From Idiomarina seosinensis_A (GTDB lineage: Bacteria; Pseudomonadota; Gammaproteobacteria; Enterobacterales; Alteromonadaceae), in NCBI RefSeq assembly GCF_044797955.1, contig NZ_CP085211.1:2170001-2234000 (forward strand): a stretch of DNA of 64,000 nt. The letters run 5' to 3'. Positions 17,726 to 24,893 of this stretch are shown in pieces; within the stretch, counting starts at the first letter, position 1, and every line of letters begins with the position of its first letter. The notes below the pieces were generated by a model. That model had not been told where the DNA came from, searched no databases, and worked only from the letters and a program-made list of their open reading frames with translations. Position numbers and translations under genes: made by a program.

Positions 17726-19045
17726 CTACGACTCAGTCAGCTTGGCAAAAGCGTCCCGGGTCAGGTTCTCATTGTTGCCATTTTCCCCGACTACAATACT
17801 GTCTTCAATACGAACACCGCCATAAGGCCGTAACTGGTCAACTTTGTCCCAGTGAATGTCAGTGCTGCCCGCAAATTTCTCCAGCAGTTGATCGATCACA
17901 TAAAGTCCGGGCTCGATAGTAAACACCTGCCCGACCTCGACCTCGCGCAGCAGCCTTAAAAAGGGGTGACGTTCGCTGCGCTGGTAACTTTCGCCCTTTG
18001 CATTTTTAAGGAAGCCGCCGACGTCGTGCACTTGTAGCCCAATAAAATGGCCTAAACCATGAGGCATAAAGGCACTGGTAATGCCTTTTTGGTAGGCACT
18101 TTCGGCATCTATCGAGATAAAACCAAACTGCTTGAGAATGCGCGCAATCTTCAGATGCATCGAAACATGCAGGTCATAATAATTTACGCCCGGCTTAATC
18201 TCGGTCAATAATTCTTGTTGCGCCGCATCAAGTGCCTCGACCAAATCCGCATAAAATCCAGGCTCCTGAGCATAACTGCGGGTGATATCAGCACAGTAAC
18301 CTTTATAAACCGCTCCTGCATCGATTAAGAATGACCGCATTTCTGCCGGTGGCTCAGTATCATAGACATCGTAGTGCAACACAGCCGAATGCTCATTAAC
18401 CGCAACAATACTGTTGTAGGGAACTTCGCTCTCACGGAAATTCATCGCGGCTAAATATTCAGCATGAATCGCTAACTCACTTTTGCCGGCAAAAAATGCG
18501 CGCTTCGCGGCAAGATGCGCCTTTGCTGCCAGACGATTAGCCTGACGCAAATTTTCAACTTCCCAATCGGTTTTGATGGCCCGCTGAAAATGCAGATAGT
18601 CCAGTAAATCCTGGGGGTTACGAGCCTTCACATTCCAGTCAGCAACTGGTTGCGCAAAATCCTCTCCGATAAAGGCCGTGGCCGCCAAGTCATCGCCTAA
18701 GTCATCGGTTAACTGACTCAGGTTCTCGATAATTTTCAGCTCGACCTGCTGTTGCCAGTCCTCTTCCGGTATTTTTGCCTCTGAGTGCCAGAAGTCCCGT
18801 GCCTGAAATAAGTAAACTGTCGGTTTACCGGAACCTTTACGGTAAAACACGGCGCTTTTTGGACTGTTGAGCAGCGGAACCCAGTATTTGAATAAGGGAT
18901 TAACTTTATAGGGGGCAGGATTATCATCCAGGAAAGCTACCCGGGGCTGACCCGAATAAATTAAGGCCGACTCAAAACCCGTGTCTTCCAGCGCTTGGTC
19001 AAAACGCTCTGCAACCGTATGCAGATGTTCAGCGAATAAGCTCAT
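17726..19045 (-). CDS. pepQ: Xaa-Pro dipeptidase PepQ
   Basis: PepQ is a cytoplasmic metallopeptidase that hydrolyses Xaa-Pro dipeptides; close relatives in Alteromonas also hydrolyse organophosphates. The 439-residue protein has an N-terminal creatinase-like domain and a C-terminal pita-bread domain. Metal ligands are visible in DAGAVYKGYCADITRSY, HGLGHFIGLQVHDVGG, the EPGLYVI motif and the RIEDSIVV motif near the end. It lies 71 bases downstream of erpA on the same strand, so it might be co-transcribed with erpA. Confidence 0.94.
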   Translation of the reverse strand: MSLFAEHLHTVAERFDQALEDTGFESALIYSGQPRVAFLDDNPAPYKVNPLFKYWVPLLNSPKSAVFYRKGSGKPTVYLFQARDFWHSEAKIPEEDWQQQVELKIIENLSQLTDDLGDDLAATAFIGEDFAQPVADWNVKARNPQDLLDYLHFQRAIKTDWEVENLRQANRLAAKAHLAAKRAFFAGKSELAIHAEYLAAMNFRESEVPYNSIVAVNEHSAVLHYDVYDTEPPAEMRSFLIDAGAVYKGYCADITRSYAQEPGFYADLVEALDAAQQELLTEIKPGVNYYDLHVSMHLKIARILKQFGFISIDAESAYQKGITSAFMPHGLGHFIGLQVHDVGGFLKNAKGESYQRSERHPFLRLLREVEVGQVFTIEPGLYVIDQLLEKFAGSTDIHWDKVDQLRPYGGVRIEDSIVVGENGNNENLTRDAFAKLTES

Positions 19046-19116
19046 GCAATACCCTCAGACTAAAAAATGTGTTCGTAGTCTATCCGATCTGCGGGTTTAA
19101 ATCAGTAAGCCAGTGG

Positions 19117-19467
19117 TTAAATAGAAAAGCTGGAACCGCAACCACAAGTCGTTGTAGCGTTCGGGTTATCGACAAAAAAGCGTGAGCCCTGCAAGCCTTC
19201 CTCATAATTCACTATGCCGCCCACTAAATATTGCAGGCTCATCGGATCGACAACCAGGGTAACCCCCTCTTTTGGCACTTCCATGTCCCCTGGGTTAACT
19301 TTTTCGTCAAAAGTAAAACCATACTGAAAACCGGAACAGCCGCCACCTGTTACGTAAACGCGCAGCTTTAGTGCCGGATTCTCTTCTTCTTCAATCAGCT
19401 TTTTTACTTGCTTAGCCGCTTGTTCGGTAAATTCGATGGGCATTGCTTGTTGCACAGTCGCCGTCAT
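19117..19467 (-). CDS. erpA: Iron-sulfur cluster insertion protein ErpA
   Basis: ErpA is an A-type carrier that delivers Fe-S clusters to targets such as the isoprenoid enzymes IspG and IspH. The three cluster-binding cysteines are present: Cys44 in GGGCSGFQ and Cys108 and Cys110 in the CGCGSSF tail, as in the family. The 116-residue length matches ErpA rather than IscA. An AAGG ribosome-binding site precedes the ATG. An IscR type 1-like operator overlaps its likely promoter, which fits known repression of E. coli erpA by cluster-loaded IscR. Confidence 0.96.
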   Translation of the reverse strand: MTATVQQAMPIEFTEQAAKQVKKLIEEEENPALKLRVYVTGGGCSGFQYGFTFDEKVNPGDMEVPKEGVTLVVDPMSLQYLVGGIVNYEEGLQGSRFFVDNPNATTTCGCGSSFSI

Positions 19468-19516
19468 TTATTACAACCTTGTTATTGCTTGCAGTTGATA
19501 GGTCATTAATTTTCTC

Positions 19517-19541
19517 GTACTTGACTATTTTGGTCAAGTAT
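19517..19541 (-). promoter_or_regulatory. IscR type 1-like operator over the erpA promoter
   Basis: A 25-bp dyad holds perfect 8-bp arms (TACTTGAC and GTCAAGTA) around a 7-bp AT-rich centre. As I remember the type 1 IscR consensus, it agrees at about 23 of 25 positions. On the minus strand a -35-like TTGACC (19537-19532), a 17-bp spacer and GAAAAT (19514-19509) place the promoter inside the dyad, about 40 bases before the erpA ATG. The dyad also overlaps the stop of the upstream DUF6776-like gene. IscR control is inferred; the dyad itself is seen. Confidence 0.8.
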
Positions 19542-20256
19542 TGTTCGCCGGTTCCAGGCTTTGTTGCCAAAAGAAGGTTCGCTCTAGCCGCCCTTCGGCA
19601 CCTTTCGTAAGCGTTGCCGTTACTTCAATTCGCTCGGGCGCAAAGCCGTCGGGCAGCATAAAGTCGCCCTCGTAAAGAGCAAAGTAACGCATCACAAATT
19701 GCTGCTGTTGCTCCTTGAGATTAGCCAGTTCGAGCAAGTCAAACCGCTTTTCCTTACCGTCAGTGCGGCCTACCAGGGTGATTCCAACGTGCCCGCCGAC
19801 CAGCTGACGCCGTTGCTTAACCTGCAACAGAGCAAGAGAAAAGTGATAATGCCCGGGACTGACATTGGGCGTTAAGCTCAGCGATTCAATGATAACCCCG
19901 TCGTGTTCAAGCTCAGGAGCCATGATTTTTTGATAAAACGCAATATTTTCTCTTAAGCTATAATTATCTTCCTGTAGCGCAATCAATTGCTGCTGAAATC
20001 CCTGACTGGAGGACTTTTCGATATCCAGCTCAACTTGCAGTACGTTGCGCTGTGATTCCAGACGCTCAAGTTGCTGATAAAGCTGTTGTAACTGTTGTTT
20101 CTGCTCAGTTAACGTATTTTTAAGATAATAAGCATGCCAAACGCCTGCTAAATAAGCCAGATAGATAATCATCAGGCCAATAAGACCCAATGCCAGCGCA
20201 ATCGGCAAGCGCCCCCAGCGTTCATTTAAACGTCGTAAAGAAAAGACTTTTTTCAT
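19534..20256 (-). CDS. Inner-membrane coiled-coil protein, DUF6776-like
   Basis: This protein of about 240 residues has one N-terminal membrane helix (about 14-38), then a Gln/Leu-rich coiled coil (about 42-110, many QQLQQL and QLERLE repeats) and a beta-rich C-terminal domain presumably in the periplasm. The pattern fits DUF6776, a family of unknown function in gammaproteobacteria. The start is uncertain: GTG at 20289 would add 11 residues, and neither start has a well-placed ribosome-binding site; I prefer the ATG at 20256 because it gives the usual MKK-type beginning. It is divergent from the CLC gene and upstream of erpA. Confidence 0.6.
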   Translation of the reverse strand: MKKVFSLRRLNERWGRLPIALALGLIGLMIIYLAYLAGVWHAYYLKNTLTEQKQQLQQLYQQLERLESQRNVLQVELDIEKSSSQGFQQQLIALQEDNYSLRENIAFYQKIMAPELEHDGVIIESLSLTPNVSPGHYHFSLALLQVKQRRQLVGGHVGITLVGRTDGKEKRFDLLELANLKEQQQQFVMRYFALYEGDFMLPDGFAPERIEVTATLTKGAEGRLERTFFWQQSLEPANNT

Positions 20257-20349
20257 CAAAATCAGTTTGTTCCTAATGTCGTCATTCACTGATATGTTAA
20301 ACTCTGAAGATCACAGCATCACAGCACAGCTGCTCCAGGATAGGACGGA

Positions 20350-22044
20350 ATGCCTAAGACTGAGTTACTGAAAAAGAGCTTACGCAAACAACTTGCAGCA
20401 CCTACGACAACCCTGGCTATTTGCTTACTGGGCTTACTCGGCGGTATTGCTGCGGCTCTGATTATTGTGTTTTTCCGTCTTGCCATAGAGCAAGGAGCTT
20501 ATGTTGTCGGTAATGTCAGTCATTGGCAACAGCCCTTACCGACTTTTTCACGCTTTCTGATACCGATTATCGCTGTCGTCTTGATCTTCGTGCTGTTCAC
20601 CGTAGCGCGCTCGCGTCGGGTACGTATGGGTTTACCTTACGTTATTCACCGGATGAAACAACACTATGGTATGTTGCCCTGGCGCAGCACCCTGAATCAG
20701 TTTTTTGGTGGTATTATTGCACTTGTCGCTGGCTTTAGTGTTGGTCGCGAAGGCCCGGCGGTTCATCTGGGAGCTGCCGCCAGCACCTGGGTAGGTTATC
20801 ATGTCGAGACACCGAAAAATGCAATCCGAACCTTAGCTGCCTGCGGTATTGCCGCTGCTATCGCAGCCTCGTTTAACACACCGATAGCCGCCATGGTGTT
20901 GGTGATGGAAGTTGTCCTGCGTGAATATAAAGTCCACATTTTTATCCCGGTAATGCTGTCCGCGGTAGCCGGGTCATTAATCACCGAGCAAATCTTTGGT
21001 CTGGCACCGGAACTGGCCATGCTGCACGCAACCGAATTACCCAATACACAATTGGCCTGGGTGGTCTTATTAGGTGTTGTTCTGGGCGTCAGTGGTGTCG
21101 TTTTTAAGCGTCTGATGATGGATGTTATGGACACCGTTAAAGACATGAATTTAATCACACGCTTAATGTTTGCCGGTTTTATTACCGCGCTGTTAGCCGT
21201 CATCATTCCAACCAGTATGGGCCCTGGCCTGACCGCTATACAGCAGGTTCTGCAGCACCAGGGAGAACTGTCAATTTTGTTCACTCTGCTATTTGCCAAA
21301 TTAATTGCCAGCGCAATTGCCTTGGGTATGGGTGTACCCGGCGGCCTGATTGGCGCAGTTTTTGGCATCGGCGCAGTGGTCGCGGCTTTATTTACCGGGG
21401 TTGTTAACCAGTTGCCACTAAGCCAGTTACTGGAATTTGATACCTTTATATTATTAGGCATGGCCGGTATTCTTGCCGCCAGTATTCACGCTCCCATGGC
21501 AGCGCTTCTAGCAATAGTTGAACTATCTCGTAGTGTGGAAATTGTTATTCCGGCCATGCTGGTCATTGTTCCCGCGTACCTGATTTCGTCCCAACTGTTT
21601 CGCTCTAAGTCTATTTTTATTTCTCAGCTGGATTTGCAGGACCTGCCCTACCAAATTGCGCCTGTCGCCGTGGCATTACAAAAAACCGGTGTTGAACATG
21701 TGATGGAAACGGAGTTTAAACTTCTGCTTGAACCGACTCAGAATGAACTGCTTGATGTACTCGAAAACTCGTCTAATCAGACCGTGGTGGTTATGAATGT
21801 TGACGAAGATAACCAGCCCAGTTATCGCCTGGTCAGTTATGATATTGGTGCCGGCGACAGCCCGTCATTAAGCTATATGCCAATTACGGGTATCAAAGTG
21901 ACTTCTACGCTGGCTGAAGTCTGGGATGAACTGAGTGGCGCCCGGCGTGGCGCTGTTTACGTCTTTGATCAGAAGCAAAGCGAACCCTGTGGCATCGTTA
22001 CCTGGGAAATTGTGCGTCGGGCATTACAACGCGAACTATCTTAA
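20350..22044 (+). CDS. clcA: CLC-family chloride channel or H+/Cl- exchanger with C-terminal extension
   Basis: The 564-residue protein carries a CLC membrane core (about 20-425) and a C-terminal cytoplasmic region of about 140 residues that may be a degenerate CBS pair. The central SVGREGPAVHLGA motif contains the gating glutamate at residue 134. Two other filter motifs depart from E. coli ClcA: GSGIP is replaced by R92-M-G-L-P96, and GGIFAP by GGLIGA. The position matching the internal proton glutamate (Glu203 of E. coli) appears to be Val188. Anion selectivity and proton coupling therefore cannot be assumed. The clcA neighbourhood with hemL and erpA resembles E. coli. Confidence 0.85.
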   Translation: MPKTELLKKSLRKQLAAPTTTLAICLLGLLGGIAAALIIVFFRLAIEQGAYVVGNVSHWQQPLPTFSRFLIPIIAVVLIFVLFTVARSRRVRMGLPYVIHRMKQHYGMLPWRSTLNQFFGGIIALVAGFSVGREGPAVHLGAAASTWVGYHVETPKNAIRTLAACGIAAAIAASFNTPIAAMVLVMEVVLREYKVHIFIPVMLSAVAGSLITEQIFGLAPELAMLHATELPNTQLAWVVLLGVVLGVSGVVFKRLMMDVMDTVKDMNLITRLMFAGFITALLAVIIPTSMGPGLTAIQQVLQHQGELSILFTLLFAKLIASAIALGMGVPGGLIGAVFGIGAVVAALFTGVVNQLPLSQLLEFDTFILLGMAGILAASIHAPMAALLAIVELSRSVEIVIPAMLVIVPAYLISSQLFRSKSIFISQLDLQDLPYQIAPVAVALQKTGVEHVMETEFKLLLEPTQNELLDVLENSSNQTVVVMNVDEDNQPSYRLVSYDIGAGDSPSLSYMPITGIKVTSTLAEVWDELSGARRGAVYVFDQKQSEPCGIVTWEIVRRALQRELS

Positions 22045-22065
22045 ACACTAACCAAGAGAGCAATA

Positions 22066-22497
22066 ATGAGCTGGATTTTATGGGTCAAAGCCTTTCATGT
22101 CATTTTTATGGTGGCCTGGTTTGCCGGTATTTTTTATCTGCCCCGCCTGTTTGTTTATCACGCTATGAGCGAGCATCCGGCCGTCGACCAGCAATTTAAA
22201 GTGATGGAGCGCAAATTATTATTTTTTGTCACACCCTTTGCGATTTTAACACTGGTTTTTGGTGTAATTCTTATTGCCGCGTACGGCAGTGGCTGGTTTG
22301 CGGTCAGCGGCTGGATGCATACTAAATTACTGTTGGTGGCCTTTTTGTACCTTTATCACGGCTACTGCTTTAAGGTGTTGGCCGACTTTAAAAATAACCG
22401 CAATAAACGCAGCCATCGGTTTTATCGGGTTTTTAATGAGATCCCGGTACTGATTTTGTTTGCCGTTGTCATATTAGCCGTGGTTAAACCCTACTAG
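22066..22497 (+). CDS. hemJ: Protoporphyrinogen IX oxidase HemJ
   Basis: HemJ is the membrane oxidase that makes protoporphyrin IX in bacteria lacking HemG or HemY. The 143-residue protein has four predicted membrane helices and the family N-terminus with AFHVIFMVAWFAGIFYLPRL, followed by a VYH motif and a MHTKLLL motif holding conserved His and Lys residues. Its proximity to hemL (one gene away) supports the haem assignment. A generic CopD-like membrane protein is the alternative, but the N-terminal motif is specific. Confidence 0.85.
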   Translation: MSWILWVKAFHVIFMVAWFAGIFYLPRLFVYHAMSEHPAVDQQFKVMERKLLFFVTPFAILTLVFGVILIAAYGSGWFAVSGWMHTKLLLVAFLYLYHGYCFKVLADFKNNRNKRSHRFYRVFNEIPVLILFAVVILAVVKPY

Positions 22498-22567
22498 ATT
22501 CTTTTTGACGGTGAAATTTGCTATAGTTTGCGGGTAGAAACTCTCGGCACAAAAGGCGCAGCGTACG

Positions 22568-23587
22568 ATGGATTTCACCGGCTCCAATATTCTTTCTGTT
22601 AACCAGTTTGATCGTGACAGTATTGATTATATCTTTTCAGTAGCTGATCAAATGCAGCCCTACGCCCGCAGAAAAAAGCGTACTAAAGTGCTGGAAGGCG
22701 CCATTCTCGGCAATTTGTTTTTTGAACCGTCGACGCGAACCCGTGTCAGCTTCGGCACGGCCTTTAATTTACTTGGCGGTGAGGTCCGGGAAACCACGGG
22801 CATGGAGAGCTCGGCTATCGCCAAGGGTGAGTCTCTTTACGATACCGCAAGGGTCCTCAGCAGTTACAGCGATGTTATCGCCATGCGCCACCCGAAAGCA
22901 GGTTCCGTAGCCGAGTTTTCCAAAGGCAGCCGGGTTCCGGTAATTAATGGTGGTGATGGTGCCAATGAGCATCCCACTCAGGCACTCCTCGACTTATACA
23001 CCATTGAAAAAGAGCTGGCTTACCACGGCCAGGGTATTGATAACATGCACATCTGCATGATTGGTGATTTGAAGTATGGTCGTACAGTGCATTCATTATC
23101 TAAGCTTCTATCGATGTATAAAAACGTCCAGTTCACCTTGATCTCGCCACGCGAGCTGGCAATGCCGACAGGGGTGCTGGATACGCTTGAAAACGCCGGT
23201 CATCGCTATCTTGTCACCGAAAAAGTTGATGGTATTGTCGATGCCGACATCGTTTATCAAACCCGGATCCAGCAAGAACGCTTCGCATCGCCTGAAGACG
23301 CTGATCAATATCGTGGAAAGTTTCGTTTAAATCAGGCCATTTACACTAAGCACTACAAGCCTAACACCGTCATTATGCATCCGTTACCGCGTGACTCTCG
23401 CTCTGAGGCTAATGAGCTGGATAATGACCTGAACCAAAACCCCAACTTAGCCATTTTTCGCCAGGCTGATAACGGTGTCTTGATCCGGATGGCCTTATTT
23501 GCCCTTACGCTTGGTGTGGTTGAGCAAGTACAAAAATACGAATGTCCGGTTAACTGGTATAGCGAAAAAAGCCGGTTATCAACTTAA
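22568..23587 (+). CDS. pyrB: Aspartate carbamoyltransferase catalytic subunit PyrB
   Basis: PyrB condenses carbamoyl phosphate with aspartate in the first committed step of pyrimidine synthesis. The carbamoyl-phosphate site motif FFEPSTRTRVSF is at about 51-62, and GDGANEHPTQALLDLYT and MHPLPR are the other family blocks. The 339 residues are about 25 more than the 311-residue E. coli chain. No pyrI regulatory subunit follows; hemL comes next after 19 bases. I found no pyrL-type leader peptide or attenuator upstream; a TGC-TATAGT extended -10 at 22519-22527 is a weak promoter candidate. Confidence 0.95.
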   Translation: MDFTGSNILSVNQFDRDSIDYIFSVADQMQPYARRKKRTKVLEGAILGNLFFEPSTRTRVSFGTAFNLLGGEVRETTGMESSAIAKGESLYDTARVLSSYSDVIAMRHPKAGSVAEFSKGSRVPVINGGDGANEHPTQALLDLYTIEKELAYHGQGIDNMHICMIGDLKYGRTVHSLSKLLSMYKNVQFTLISPRELAMPTGVLDTLENAGHRYLVTEKVDGIVDADIVYQTRIQQERFASPEDADQYRGKFRLNQAIYTKHYKPNTVIMHPLPRDSRSEANELDNDLNQNPNLAIFRQADNGVLIRMALFALTLGVVEQVQKYECPVNWYSEKSRLST

Positions 23588-23606
23588 ATTTTAAGGAATT
23601 TTTAGC

Positions 23607-24893
23607 ATGAGCCGTTCTGAAGAACTCTTTAAACAAGCACAACTCAGTATCCCCGGAGGGGTCAACTCGCCGGTACGGGCGTTTAACGGCGTAGGCGGCA
23701 GTCCGATTTTTATAGAACGCGCCGAGGGCGCTTATATGTTTGACGCTGACGGCAAGCGCTACACCGATTACGTGGGTTCCTGGGGGCCTATGGTTTTAGG
23801 CCATAATAACCCTGCAGTGCTGGAAGCGACCATTGCTGCCGCGCAACGGGGTCTTAGCTTTGGTACCCCAACGGAAATCGAAATTACCATGGCAGAAAAA
23901 ATAAAAGCCCTGGTACCGTCCATTGAGAAAGTTCGCATGGTGAATTCCGGCACCGAAGCAACTATGACAGCTATCCGTCTGGCCCGTGGTTTTACCGGCC
24001 GCGATAAAATACTGAAATTTGAAGGTAACTATCATGGCCATGCTGATGCCCTGCTGGTTAAAGCCGGTTCGGGCGCACTTACTTTAGGGGTCCCCAACTC
24101 ACCAGGGATTCCGGAAGACTTTGCAAAACACACGCTGACAGTCGACTACAATGACATTGACTCGGTAAAACAAGCCTTTAATGAGCTGGGTGATCAAATC
24201 GCCTGTATTATTGTTGAGCCAGTCGCTGGCAACATGAATTGTATCCCACCAGTGCCTGGCTTTTTAGAAGGACTTCGCGACATTTGTGATGAGCATGGAG
24301 CCCTGCTGATTTTCGACGAAGTAATGAGTGGATTCCGAGCTGCTCCGGGCGGAGCACAAGAGCGCTATAAGGTTAACCCGGACTTAACTACCTTGGGTAA
24401 AGTTATCGGCGGTGGTATGCCAGTTGGCGCTTTTGGCGGCAAAAAAGAAGTGATGGATTACATTGCACCTACCGGACCGGTTTACCAGGCCGGAACTTTA
24501 TCCGGTAACCCAGTCGCCATGTCAGCCGGCTTAGCCGCATTAACGCAACTGACAACTCCCGGCCTTTATGAACAATTATACGCCCGGGTTGATCAATTAC
24601 TGGACGGTATGCAGGCGTTAGCGGACGAAGCCGGTATTCCCCTGACCACAAACCGTGCAGGCTCGATGTTCGGGTTTTTCTTTACCACCGAAAAGAAAGT
24701 TACCAGCTTCCGCCAGGCAACTGAGTGTAATATGGAACATTTCCGCCGCTTTTATCACTTGATGCTGGAACAAGGCGTATACCTTGCACCTTCAGCTTTT
24801 GAGGGTGGCTTTATGTCCGCCGCTCACACAGAGCAGGATATCAAAGAGACACTGGCGGCCGTAAAACACGCCTTCGCCAGGCTAAAATCTTAA
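23607..24893 (+). CDS. hemL: Glutamate-1-semialdehyde 2,1-aminomutase HemL
   Basis: HemL converts glutamate-1-semialdehyde to 5-aminolevulinate in the C5 route to haem. It is a PLP enzyme of 428 residues; the Schiff-base lysine is Lys265 in TTLGKVIGGGMP, the same number as in E. coli. The N-terminus IPGGVNSPVRAF and the YHGHAD motif are family signatures. AAGGA lies upstream of the ATG. It is convergent with mrcB with no intergenic base, and I see no hairpin terminator there. Confidence 0.97.
   Translation: MSRSEELFKQAQLSIPGGVNSPVRAFNGVGGSPIFIERAEGAYMFDADGKRYTDYVGSWGPMVLGHNNPAVLEATIAAAQRGLSFGTPTEIEITMAEKIKALVPSIEKVRMVNSGTEATMTAIRLARGFTGRDKILKFEGNYHGHADALLVKAGSGALTLGVPNSPGIPEDFAKHTLTVDYNDIDSVKQAFNELGDQIACIIVEPVAGNMNCIPPVPGFLEGLRDICDEHGALLIFDEVMSGFRAAPGGAQERYKVNPDLTTLGKVIGGGMPVGAFGGKKEVMDYIAPTGPVYQAGTLSGNPVAMSAGLAALTQLTTPGLYEQLYARVDQLLDGMQALADEAGIPLTTNRAGSMFGFFFTTEKKVTSFRQATECNMEHFRRFYHLMLEQGVYLAPSAFEGGFMSAAHTEQDIKETLAAVKHAFARLKS

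Noticed and set aside
20799..21461. Open frame of 220 codons opposite the CLC gene
   Set aside because: It is antisense to a clear CLC coding region, has a Thr/Ile/Pro-heavy composition typical of shadow frames and has no family resemblance.
22498..22567. pyrL-like attenuator upstream of pyrB
   Set aside because: No leader peptide or terminator hairpin with a U-run was found; only a weak extended -10 is present.
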